A stretch of DNA of 64,000 bases, from assembly GCA_947476555.1 (NCBI GenBank), contig CANJRI010000004.1, positions 19,640-83,639 of the forward strand, read 5' to 3'. Below the pieces are notes generated by a model that saw only the letters and a program-made list of their open reading frames with translations, was not told where the DNA came from and searched no databases. Origin of the DNA: Caulobacteraceae bacterium (GTDB lineage: Bacteria; Pseudomonadota; Alphaproteobacteria; Caulobacterales; Caulobacteraceae). Of the stretch, positions 25,915 through 34,143 are shown piece by piece (the first letter of the stretch is position 1; each line of letters starts with the position of its first letter). The position numbers and the translations under genes are program-made.

Positions 25915-26756
25915 CCGACGACGACCGGGGTGTCCGGCCGGCCGCCCCATTCGGCCCACGATCCGTCATAGATCGGGGTCGGCTCGCGGCCCAGGCGCGC
26001 CAGGGCCAGGGCCAGGACGGCGGCGCTGACGCCGGAGCCACATGTGGCGACGACCGGAGCCTCGGGATCGACACCGGCGCCTCGAAAGGCGGCCTCGAGC
26101 TCGGACGGGGATTTCAGCGTCCCGTCGACGTTCACCACCGCGTTCCAGGGCAGGTTGAAGGCGCCCGGCATATGGCCGGACCGCAGCCCGGGTCGGGGCT
26201 CGGGCGCTTCGCCGCGGAAGCGGGCGGCGGGCCGGGCGTCGACGATCTGCGCGTCGGCGCGATCGAGGTGCGCGCGCACGGCCTCCAGATCGCGAACCCG
26301 CCCGGCATGGAAGGCCACGGCAGGGGCGGTGGCCGGCAGTCCGGAAACCGCATCGGTCACCGGCCGGCCCTCGGCGCGCCATTTGGGCAGGCCGCCGTCC
26401 AGCACCGCCACGCTGGGAAAGCCCATCGCCCGCAGGCTCCACCACACCCGGGGTGCGGAGAACAGGCCCTGGGCGTCATAGACCACGATATCCGCGGCGG
26501 GGTTCAGTCCAAGGGCGCCGACCGCCCGCGCGAAAGCGGCGGGGGAGGGCAACATGTGGGGCAGGCCGCTGGCCTTGTCGGCGATCTCGTCGATGTCGAA
26601 GAAGACCGCCCCGGGGATATGACTGGCGTCATAGGCCTGGCGACCCGTCCGGGGCTCGGTGGGCAGGAACCAGCTGGCGTCGACGACCTGGAGGTCCGGA
26701 TCGCCCAGCCGGGCGCCCAGGGCCGCGGTGTCGATCAGCGGTCCTATTCCAGCCAT
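25911..26756 (-). CDS. sseA: 3-mercaptopyruvate sulfurtransferase
   Basis: A 281-residue two-domain rhodanese. The N-terminal inactive domain includes WFLPTEPRTGRQAYDASHIPG. The C-terminal domain has the catalytic loop TCGSGVSAAVLAL; the CGSGVSA form is characteristic of mercaptopyruvate sulfurtransferases rather than of thiosulfate rhodaneses. It moves sulfur from 3-mercaptopyruvate, a cysteine breakdown product, to thiol acceptors. The gene's start overlaps the cysK stop by 13 bases, so they are in one transcript. Confidence 0.93.
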   Translation of the reverse strand: MAGIGPLIDTAALGARLGDPDLQVVDASWFLPTEPRTGRQAYDASHIPGAVFFDIDEIADKASGLPHMLPSPAAFARAVGALGLNPAADIVVYDAQGLFSAPRVWWSLRAMGFPSVAVLDGGLPKWRAEGRPVTDAVSGLPATAPAVAFHAGRVRDLEAVRAHLDRADAQIVDARPAARFRGEAPEPRPGLRSGHMPGAFNLPWNAVVNVDGTLKSPSELEAAFRGAGVDPEAPVVATCGSGVSAAVLALALARLGREPTPIYDGSWAEWGGRPDTPVVVG

Positions 26757-27745
26757 GACGGCGCCGGCAGGCCTTTTTCCCTCAGGAATTCCGGGTTGTA
26801 GATTTTCGACTGATAGCGGGCGCCGTGGTCCGCCAGGATGGTCACGATGGTGTGGCCGGGGCCCATGTCCTTGGCCATGCGGATCGCGCCGGCGACGTTG
26901 ATCCCGGTGGAGCCGCCCATCACCAGGCCCTCGAACTCCAGCAGGTCGAAGATCGCCAGCATCATCTCCTCGTCGGAGATGCGGTAGGACCGGTCGACCG
27001 AAAGCTCCGTGAGGTTTGCGGTGATCCGGCCCTGGCCGATGCCCTCGCTGATCGAGGTCCCTTCGGCCTTCAGCTCGCCGTCGGTGTACCAGGCGTGCAG
27101 CGCCGCGCCGTGGGGGTCGGCGAGCCCGATCTGCACGGCCGGATTGCGAGCTTTGAGCGCCATCGCCACGCCCGCCAGGGTGCCGCCCGATCCGACCGCC
27201 GAGATGAAGCCGTCCACCTGGCCATCGGTCTGGTCCCAGATCTCCGGCCCGGTGCCGACCACATGGGCCTGCCGGTTGGCGACATTGTCGAACTGGTTGG
27301 CCCAGACCGCGCCAGCCGTCTCCTTGGCGTCAAGTTCGTCGGCCAACCTGCCGGAATATTTCACATAGTTCATGGGATCGGAGTAAGGGACCGCGTCCAC
27401 CTCCACCAGCTCGGCGCCATAGAGCCGGATGGCGTCCTTCTTCTCCTGGCTCTGGGTCCGGGGGATGACGATGGTGCATCTGTAGCCCAGCGCCTTGCCG
27501 ACCATGGCCAGGCCGATGCCGGTGTTACCCGCCGTGCCCTCGACGATCCGGCCGCCCGGCCGCAGGAGCCCTTTGGCTTCGGCGTCGCGGACGATAAACA
27601 GCGCCGCCCGGTCCTTGACCGACTGGCCGGGGTTCATGAATTCCGCCTTGGCCAAGATCTCGCAGCCGGTCAGCTCGCTGGCCCGGCGCAGGCGGATCAA
27701 GGGCGTGTTTCCGATCGCGTCCAGGACGCTTGAGGCGACTTGCAT
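26744..27745 (-). CDS. cysK: Cysteine synthase A
   Basis: A 333-residue fold-type II PLP enzyme that makes cysteine from O-acetylserine and sulfide. The PLP lysine is in NPGQSVKDRAA; GTAGNTGIGLAMVG binds the substrate carboxylate, and AVGSGGTLAGVA binds phosphate. SISEGIGQGRI is a further CysK signature. It shows no regulatory CBS domain. It lies head of a short operon with sseA. The alternative, a cystathionine beta-synthase of similar core length, is less likely given the neighbours. Confidence 0.92.
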   Translation of the reverse strand: MQVASSVLDAIGNTPLIRLRRASELTGCEILAKAEFMNPGQSVKDRAALFIVRDAEAKGLLRPGGRIVEGTAGNTGIGLAMVGKALGYRCTIVIPRTQSQEKKDAIRLYGAELVEVDAVPYSDPMNYVKYSGRLADELDAKETAGAVWANQFDNVANRQAHVVGTGPEIWDQTDGQVDGFISAVGSGGTLAGVAMALKARNPAVQIGLADPHGAALHAWYTDGELKAEGTSISEGIGQGRITANLTELSVDRSYRISDEEMMLAIFDLLEFEGLVMGGSTGINVAGAIRMAKDMGPGHTIVTILADHGARYQSKIYNPEFLREKGLPAPSWLE

Positions 27746-27828
27746 CCGGCCTCTTTAGCGGCGCGCACCGGGGGTCGCCACCCCCGAGAGCAGGGGCGGG
27801 CAACGGCTTATGAGGCTGGCCTGCCTCC

Positions 27829-28809
27829 ATGATCGCCCGGATTGCACCGGAGCCTGAGCCGGCAAGGATCGCTGACCCGACACGCCAGACTCAGGAGGCC
27901 GCCGTATCCCCCACGTCAAACCTGATCTCGGCTGCGACCGCCGTCGCATTGGCGCTGGCGGCCCATCCGGCTCATGCGGCGCCGCTGCCGCGGGCCGTCG
28001 CGGACATCATCGACGCCGCGGCCGACGATCCCGATGCGCTGAGCGTCGTGGCGAGGGCGGTCAAGAAGGCCAACCCGGGCGCCGCCGCCGATGTCGACGC
28101 CCACGTGGCGGCGTTGACCGCGCGGGTCGCCGCCGAGAAGGCCAGGCAGGTCGCCGATCTGGGCCTGTTCGAGGGATGGACCGGCGATATCGACCTCGGC
28201 GGCGCCATCAACACCGGCAACACCGACGACCGTAGCCTCACCGCGGCGTTGGTCTTGGACCGGGAGACTCCCGTGTGGGAGCAGCAGGTCAACCTCCGCG
28301 TCAGTTTCAAGAGCGAGGACGGCGACACGACGACGGACCGCTACTTCTTGACCTATGCGATCATCCGCAACCTCAACGCCCGCCTCTACGTGGGCGGCAT
28401 GCTCTGGGCCGAGCGTGACCGCCTAGCCGGCCACAACTATCGCTTCTCCGAGGGTCTGGGTCTTGGCTATCGTCTGGTCCAGACGCTCGGCCTTAAGCTA
28501 AGCGCGGAGGGCGGCCTGGCGCTGCGCCAGTCCGAGTACCTGGTGAGGGGCCACGAAGCCACCGTGGCCGCACGCCTGGCGGGCTACCTCACGTGGCGGA
28601 TCGCGCCCCGCCTGGAGTTCAGCCAGAACCTCGTGACCTACCTGGATACGAAGAACTCGACCGTGCTCGCCAGGTCGGCGTTGACGACGAGGTTGCAGGG
28701 AAACCTTTCGGCGCGAGCGTCCTACGAGGTCCGCTACGAGGACAATCCGCCGGAGGGCCGTGAGCTGACCGATACGACCACGCGGGCGACACTGGCGTTC
28801 GACTTCTGA
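27829..28809 (+). CDS. DUF481 (YdiY-like) outer-membrane beta-barrel protein
   Basis: A 326-residue outer-membrane protein. A signal-like hydrophobic stretch (LISAATAVALALAAHPAHA) sits at residues 32-50, well after the only standard start, ATG 27829. The following 80 residues are helical and Ala-rich. The DUF481 barrel begins around GWTGDIDLGGAINTGNTDDR and ends in the aromatic residue of TLAFDF, as barrels do. Members include salt-induced outer-membrane proteins of unknown function. A perfect AGGAGG at 27893-27898 precedes a GTA codon, so the true start is in doubt. Confidence 0.8.
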   Translation: MIARIAPEPEPARIADPTRQTQEAAVSPTSNLISAATAVALALAAHPAHAAPLPRAVADIIDAAADDPDALSVVARAVKKANPGAAADVDAHVAALTARVAAEKARQVADLGLFEGWTGDIDLGGAINTGNTDDRSLTAALVLDRETPVWEQQVNLRVSFKSEDGDTTTDRYFLTYAIIRNLNARLYVGGMLWAERDRLAGHNYRFSEGLGLGYRLVQTLGLKLSAEGGLALRQSEYLVRGHEATVAARLAGYLTWRIAPRLEFSQNLVTYLDTKNSTVLARSALTTRLQGNLSARASYEVRYEDNPPEGRELTDTTTRATLAFDF

Positions 28810-28837
28810 ACCGTCCGCTTGCCGTCCGGGGCGGCGC

Positions 28838-29488
28838 CTAGGCCCCATCGAGGCGAAGGCCGTAGAAGCCGGCGATGCCGGTCAGCAGGAACTGCATCCC
28901 GATGCAGATCAGGAGAAAGCCGAAGATCCGGGTCATGGCGTCGATGCCCTCGCGGCCCATGAACCGGGCCATCGCGCCCGCCAGCCGAAGCACCAGGTAG
29001 GAGAAGACCAACGTCACGGCCATGCCCGCGATGACCCCGACGTAGATCATCAGCCAGTCGGGCTTGCTGCGGATCTGGGCGGCGGCGCTCATGACCACGG
29101 CGATCGAGCCGGGTCCCGCCAGGCTCGGCATGGCCAGGGGACTGAAGGCGACATCAAGATCGGCGGCGGCGGCGGACGTGTCGACCTCCCCCGCGGCCCT
29201 GGGGGCGGGAAACAGCATGCGGAACCCGATCGCCAGGATGATCAGGCCGCCGGCGGCGCGGATGCCCGCGATCGAGATCCCGAAGAAGTCGACGATCGCC
29301 GCGCCCGCGAGCAGAAAGGTCACCAGGATGGCGAAGGCGTAGACGCAGGCCTTCATCGCCTGTTCACGGCGCTTGCGCGCGTCGAAGTTGGCGGTCAGCG
29401 ACACGAACAGGGGCGCGGTGCTGAACGGGTTCATGATCGGCAGGAGCGCGCCGCAGGTCAGGCTGATGGCCGCGATGAAGGGTTGCAT
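28838..29488 (-). CDS. MarC family integral membrane protein
   Basis: A 216-residue protein from ATG 29488 with a GGAG site. Six hydrophobic helices are seen, starting ISLTCGALLPIMNPFSTAPL with the conserved NP, and including AGGLIILAIGFRML and MPSLAGPGSIAVVMS with the family's second GPG/P motif. MarC (UPF0056) proteins were once linked to antibiotic resistance, but that link was withdrawn and their function is unknown. The gene is divergent from kdsA. Confidence 0.9.
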   Translation of the reverse strand: MQPFIAAISLTCGALLPIMNPFSTAPLFVSLTANFDARKRREQAMKACVYAFAILVTFLLAGAAIVDFFGISIAGIRAAGGLIILAIGFRMLFPAPRAAGEVDTSAAAADLDVAFSPLAMPSLAGPGSIAVVMSAAAQIRSKPDWLMIYVGVIAGMAVTLVFSYLVLRLAGAMARFMGREGIDAMTRIFGFLLICIGMQFLLTGIAGFYGLRLDGA

Positions 29489-29705
29489 GAGCGCTCCGGG
29501 CGGTCTCACCGAGCGATGATCGCGCGGACTCGTTCTCCATCTCGGAGCCAGGCGCGCCGTGGGGCCATCCGTTAAGGCCCTGGTCGGCGCTCGTCTCGAC
29601 CCCTTGGTGCGCGGGACTATCCGTCCGGGGGTCTGAAATGGGGGGCGCAGCTCCCACGCACGTGGGGGGCTTGTGATGCGCCGCGCGGCGGGCCACACAG
29701 CCGAC

Positions 29706-30560
29706 ATGGCCGTATTGACTCTCGACCGCTGGAACCTCGCCATGGGAGATGGCCAGCCCCTGGTGGTGATCGCTGGGCTGAACGTCCTGGAGGACGAGGC
29801 CCTGGCGCTGCAGGTCGCCCGCTATCTGAAGGCGGTGGCGGCGGATCTCGGCCTGCCGTTCGTCTTCAAGGGCAGCTTCGACAAGGCCAACCGCTCGTCG
29901 ATCAAGAGCTATCGGGGGCCGGGTCTGAAGAAGGGCCTCGCAGTCCTCGCCAAGGTGAAGGCCGAGGTCGGCGTGCCCATCGCCACCGACATCCATGAGG
30001 TGGATCAGGCCGAGGCCATCGCGGCTGTGGCCGATATCGTCCAGATTCCGGCCTTCCTCTGCCGCCAGACGGACCTGGTGGTCGCCACGGCGCGGGCGAC
30101 CTACGCGGCCGGCGGGCTGCTGCACGTCAAGAAGGGCCAATTCCTGGCGCCCTGGGACGCGAAGAACATCGTCTCCAAGATCAAGGAGGCCACCCACGGC
30201 GCGGACATCACCATCCTCTGCGAGCGCGGGGCCTCGTTCGGCTACAACAACCTGGTGGTGGACATGCTGGGCATTGGCGAGATGCAGAAGCTGGGTTGCC
30301 CGGTGACCATCGACGCCACCCACGCCGTGCAGCTTCCGGGCGCCGATCCGCGCACCGGCGGCGCCTCGACCGGCGGCCGGCGCGAAGGCGTGGCGGTGAT
30401 CGCCAAGGCGGCCGTGGCGGCCGGGGCCGACGGGGTGTTCCTCGAATTCCACCCGGATCCCGACAAGGCGCTGTGCGACGGGCCGAGCTGCCTGCCGCTG
30501 GATAGCGCCGCCGGCCTGCTGGCGACCCTGAAGGCCGTCCACGCGGCGGTGCGGGCGTAA
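29706..30560 (+). CDS. kdsA: 3-deoxy-8-phosphooctulonate (KDO-8-P) synthase
   Basis: Condenses arabinose-5-phosphate and PEP into KDO-8-phosphate for lipopolysaccharide. The ATG at 29706 gives 284 residues, the same length as E. coli KdsA. GTG 29673 or ATG 29676 are possible; the latter has a GGGGGG stretch before it. Motifs include FKGSFDKANRSSIKSYRGPG, ATDIHEVDQAE, ITILCERGASFGYNNLVVDM and DATHAVQLPG. The Asn of VIAGLNVLED at the metal-site Cys position marks the metal-independent class. Followed four bases later by hldE. Confidence 0.93.
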   Translation: MAVLTLDRWNLAMGDGQPLVVIAGLNVLEDEALALQVARYLKAVAADLGLPFVFKGSFDKANRSSIKSYRGPGLKKGLAVLAKVKAEVGVPIATDIHEVDQAEAIAAVADIVQIPAFLCRQTDLVVATARATYAAGGLLHVKKGQFLAPWDAKNIVSKIKEATHGADITILCERGASFGYNNLVVDMLGIGEMQKLGCPVTIDATHAVQLPGADPRTGGASTGGRREGVAVIAKAAVAAGADGVFLEFHPDPDKALCDGPSCLPLDSAAGLLATLKAVHAAVRA

Positions 30561-30564
30561 GGTC

Positions 30565-32034
30565 ATGGACCTGGCGAGCCTGCAGCGCCTGCTCTCCGAT
30601 GTCGCCGGCAAGCGGGTGGCCTGCGTGGGCGACCTGATGGTGGATCGTTTCGTCTACGGCGCCGTGCATCGCGTCTCGCCCGAGGCGCCGATCCCGGTGC
30701 TGGCGCGGACGCGGGAGCTGGTGATGCTGGGCGGCGCGGGGAACGTCGCGCGCGGGGTCGCGGCCCTGGGCGGCTCGGCGGCGCTGGTCGGACTGGTGGG
30801 CGATGACGCCGGGGCCGCCGAGGCCCGACGGCTGATCGGGGAAGAGGCTGGGATCGAGGGTTATCCGATCGCGGACGCCTCGCGGCCCACGACGCTGAAG
30901 ACCCGGTTCGTCTCCGGCGGCCAGCAGTTGTTGCGGGTCGACACCGAGGAGAGCCGTCCGGTGTCCGGCGACGTCGAGCAGCGCCTGGCCCGGACCATCC
31001 GTGACGCGGCGGCGGGGGCCGGGGTGATCCTGGTCTCCGACTACGGCAAGGGGGTGGTGACCGACGCGGTGATCGCCGCCTGCCGCGAGGCGGCCGGGCC
31101 CGGCGCCAAGGTGATCGTCGATTCAAAGAGCCGGTCCTTCGCCCACTACGGCGAGGTCGACCTGGTGAAGCCCAACGAGATCGAGCTGGGCTACGCCACT
31201 GGCCTGCCCACGGGGACCGACGCCGAGGTCGAGGCGGCGCTGGCCCGGGCGCTGGAGCTATGGGCCGTGAAGGGCGTGCTGGTGACGCGAGGGGGCAAGG
31301 GCGTGTCGCTGGCCATGCGCGGCGAGCCCACCAGCCATTTCCCGACCCTGCCGCGCGAGGTGTTCGACGCCTCGGGGGCGGGCGACACCGCCCTGGCCGC
31401 CCTGGGTCTGGCGTTCGCGGCCGGCGCCGCGTCGGCCGAGGCCATCGCTTTCGCCCAGATCGCCTCGGGTGTGGCGGTCGGCAAGGCTGGCACCGCCACG
31501 GTGAGCCCCGAGGAGATGGTGGAGGCCGCGCTCTCCGCGCACCTTGCGCCCGCCGAGGCCAAGGTGGGGACGCCCGCGCGCATGGCCGACGAGGTGGCGC
31601 GCTGGCGGGCCATGGGGCTGAAGGTGGGCTTCACCAACGGCTGCTTCGACATCCTGCACCGGGGGCACGTGGCCTACCTGGCCCAGGCGCGGGCCTGGTG
31701 CGACCGGTTGATCGTCGGGCTCAACTCCGACGCCTCGGTTCGCGCGCTGAAGGGGGAGGGGCGGCCGGTGAACGACCTGGAATCCCGCGCCTTGGTGCTG
31801 GCGGGACTTCGCAGCGTCGATCTGGTCGTGCCGTTCGAGGAACTGACCCCGCTGAAGCTGATCGAGGCCGCGCGGCCCGACGTCCTCATCAAGGGCGCGG
31901 ACTATTCGGAAAGCCAGGTGGTCGGCGGCGAGCTGGTGAAAGGCTGGGGCGGGGAGATCCGGCTTGCGCCCCTCGTCGATGGCGCCTCCACCACCGCTGT
32001 CATCGCCAGGATGAGCGGCAAGGAGAGCGCATGA
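30565..32034 (+). CDS. hldE: Bifunctional heptose-7-phosphate kinase / heptose-1-phosphate adenylyltransferase
   Basis: Makes ADP-D-glycero-D-manno-heptose for the LPS inner core. It has 489 residues in two domains. The N-terminal ribokinase-like kinase (about 1-325) has GGAGNVARGVAALGG and the catalytic FDASGAGDTALAAL. The C-terminal nucleotidyltransferase (about 350-489) has FTNGCFDILHRGHVAYL with the HxGH motif and IKGADYSESQVVGGE. It sits between kdsA and hldD, and overlaps the latter by four bases. Confidence 0.96.
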   Translation: MDLASLQRLLSDVAGKRVACVGDLMVDRFVYGAVHRVSPEAPIPVLARTRELVMLGGAGNVARGVAALGGSAALVGLVGDDAGAAEARRLIGEEAGIEGYPIADASRPTTLKTRFVSGGQQLLRVDTEESRPVSGDVEQRLARTIRDAAAGAGVILVSDYGKGVVTDAVIAACREAAGPGAKVIVDSKSRSFAHYGEVDLVKPNEIELGYATGLPTGTDAEVEAALARALELWAVKGVLVTRGGKGVSLAMRGEPTSHFPTLPREVFDASGAGDTALAALGLAFAAGAASAEAIAFAQIASGVAVGKAGTATVSPEEMVEAALSAHLAPAEAKVGTPARMADEVARWRAMGLKVGFTNGCFDILHRGHVAYLAQARAWCDRLIVGLNSDASVRALKGEGRPVNDLESRALVLAGLRSVDLVVPFEELTPLKLIEAARPDVLIKGADYSESQVVGGELVKGWGGEIRLAPLVDGASTTAVIARMSGKESA

Positions 32035-33032
32035 CCCGGCGGATCGTGTTCGTCACCGGCGGAGCGGGCTTCATCGGCTCCAACATCGTCGCCCGGCTGG
32101 CCGAGGACCGGGGCCTGGACGTGGTGGTGTGCGATCGGCTGCGCGATGTGGAGGCCGGCAAGTGGCGCAATATCGCCAAGCACCCGGTCGGGGACATCGT
32201 GGCGCCCGAGGATATGTTCGACTGGCTGGAGAAGCGTTGGCGCGACGTTGAGCTGGTGGTCCACATGGCGGCGATCTCGTCCACCACCGAGCCGGACGCC
32301 GACAAGATCGTCCGCAACAATTTCGAACTTAGCCGCGACCTGTTCCGCTGGTGCGCCGACCGGCAGCGACGGCTCATCTACGCCTCCTCTGCCGCAACCT
32401 ACGGCGGTGGGGAGGGCGGCTTCGACGACGACAACGACTACGAGGCCCTGGCGGCGCTCCGGCCGCTCAACGCCTATGGATGGTCAAAGGCCCTGTTCGA
32501 CCTATTCGCCGTGCGCCAGGCGCTCAGGGATTACGCCCCGCCCCAGTGGGTGGGCCTGAAGTTCTTCAACGTCTACGGCCCCAACGAAGAGCATAAGCGC
32601 TCGATGAAGTCGGTGGCCTCGCAGATCTGGCCGCACGTGCGGGAAGGCCACGCCGTGCACCTGTTCAAGAGCCATCGCGAGGACGTGCCCGACGGCGGCC
32701 AGATGCGCGATTTCGTCTACGTCCGGGACGTCGCCGATGTGATCGCCTGGCTGCACGCCAACCCGCAGGTGAACGGCGTCTACAACCTCGGCTCTGGCAA
32801 GGCGCGCAGCTTCGCCGACATGGCCACGGCCCTGTTCCAGGCGGCCGGCAAGGCGCCGAACATCGAATATGGCTCGATGCCGCCGGCTATCCGGGACAAG
32901 TACCAGTACTTCACCGAGGCCCGGCTCGATCGCCTGCGGGCGGCCGGCTACGAGGCCCCCATGACGCCGCTCGAGGCGGGGATCGGGGACTACGTGACCC
33001 GCTACCTCAGCCAGGCGGACCCCTATCGCTGA
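32031..33032 (+). CDS. hldD: ADP-L-glycero-D-manno-heptose-6-epimerase
   Basis: Inverts C6 of ADP-heptose, giving the form used for LPS. It has 333 residues. The extended SDR fold is clear: VTGGAGFIGSNIVARLAE for NADP binding, HMAAISSTTEPDA, SSAATYGGGEGG, and the YGWSK Tyr-Lys pair. FFNVYGPNEEHKRSMKS and MRDFVYVRDVADV are HldD-specific. Translationally coupled to hldE. Together with kdsA this is a small LPS core block. Confidence 0.95.
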   Translation: MTRRIVFVTGGAGFIGSNIVARLAEDRGLDVVVCDRLRDVEAGKWRNIAKHPVGDIVAPEDMFDWLEKRWRDVELVVHMAAISSTTEPDADKIVRNNFELSRDLFRWCADRQRRLIYASSAATYGGGEGGFDDDNDYEALAALRPLNAYGWSKALFDLFAVRQALRDYAPPQWVGLKFFNVYGPNEEHKRSMKSVASQIWPHVREGHAVHLFKSHREDVPDGGQMRDFVYVRDVADVIAWLHANPQVNGVYNLGSGKARSFADMATALFQAAGKAPNIEYGSMPPAIRDKYQYFTEARLDRLRAAGYEAPMTPLEAGIGDYVTRYLSQADPYR

Positions 33033-33033
33033 G

Positions 33034-34143
33034 ATGGTTTTCCCGGATCGCAGGCGGGGGGTGATCCTGGCTCTGGCGGCTCTCGTCCTGATCGTCGCTG
33101 GGACGGTCTGGCTCTACTGGGACGACCTTCGCAGCACCGCCCTCGATCCCAAGGTGCCGTTCCAAACCTACACCCCGCCTCCGGCGCCCGATTACGGCCT
33201 GTCCGGTTCATGGGCGCTGATGCCAGCCCGGCCCGGCCAGCCACTGAGCCTCGATCCCGTGGCCGACGTCTTCTTCGTCTCGCCCACCACCTACGAAGGC
33301 GGCCGACACTGGAACGGGCCGATCAATGACGCGGACGCCAATCGCCGGTTCGTGCGGGTGATGGCCCCCAACTACGTGGGGCCGTTCGTCGGGATCGGGC
33401 GGGTGTTCGCGCCGCGCTACCGGCAGGCAGGGCTCTACAGCCTGCTCACCCTCAGGGAGGACGCCAAGGAGGCGCGCAAGTTCGCCTATGGCGACGTGCG
33501 CGCGGCGTTCCGGGAATTCCTCAGGCACTCCGGCCAGCGGCCGTTCCTGGTGGTCGGGGTGGAGCAGGGCGGGACCCTGGCTCTGCGGCTGCTGGCCGAG
33601 GAGGTGGCCCGCGATCCGGCGCTGCGCAGCCGGCTGGTGGCGGCCTATCTGGCGGACACCGTGGCCCCGGCCGACGCCCCGCCGCTGCCGCCTTGCGTAG
33701 CGCGGGCGCAGGCCGGGTGCCTGGCGGCCTGGGCGCGCGCCCGGGAGGGAAGGATGGGCAGCGCCCAGCTGATGCTCGACCGGGCCCTGATCTGGAGCCC
33801 GGAGGGCGACCTGGTGAACCTCAGCCCCCGGCCGGCCCTGTGCTTCAACCCGATCCTGGGCGCGGTGACGAGCGTGGCGGCCCCGGCCCGCCTGCATCTG
33901 GGAGCCGCCAACGCCACCGGCCTGGAATGGGGCGCCCGGCCGGCATTCCTGGCCCGGCAGGTGGGCGCCCGGTGCGAGGGCGGGGTGCTGCAGGTGACAA
34001 GGCCGGCTTCGGCCTCGCTGCGCCGCACCGGTTCCTGGGCCGACCGGCGACTGTCGCCCGGCTTCAACCTTTTCTATGCGGACATCGAGGCCGACGCGAG
34101 GGCGCGGCTGGAGGCGTGGGCGAGCGCTAACCGGCGTCCTTGA
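33034..34143 (+). CDS. DUF3089 family alpha/beta-hydrolase-like protein
   Basis: A 369-residue protein, starting one base after the hldD stop. A membrane anchor at residues 9-28 places the rest in the periplasm. DUF3089 signatures are DVFFVSPTTYEGG, MAPNYVGPFVG and FNLFYADIEADA. The usual nucleophile elbow GHSQG is here GVEQG (residues 175-179), so Glu177 replaces the expected serine. The protein may have lost hydrolase activity or use another residue. Linked to the LPS genes by position; the last 17 bases overlap recG on the other strand. Confidence 0.82.
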   Translation: MVFPDRRRGVILALAALVLIVAGTVWLYWDDLRSTALDPKVPFQTYTPPPAPDYGLSGSWALMPARPGQPLSLDPVADVFFVSPTTYEGGRHWNGPINDADANRRFVRVMAPNYVGPFVGIGRVFAPRYRQAGLYSLLTLREDAKEARKFAYGDVRAAFREFLRHSGQRPFLVVGVEQGGTLALRLLAEEVARDPALRSRLVAAYLADTVAPADAPPLPPCVARAQAGCLAAWARAREGRMGSAQLMLDRALIWSPEGDLVNLSPRPALCFNPILGAVTSVAAPARLHLGAANATGLEWGARPAFLARQVGARCEGGVLQVTRPASASLRRTGSWADRRLSPGFNLFYADIEADARARLEAWASANRRP

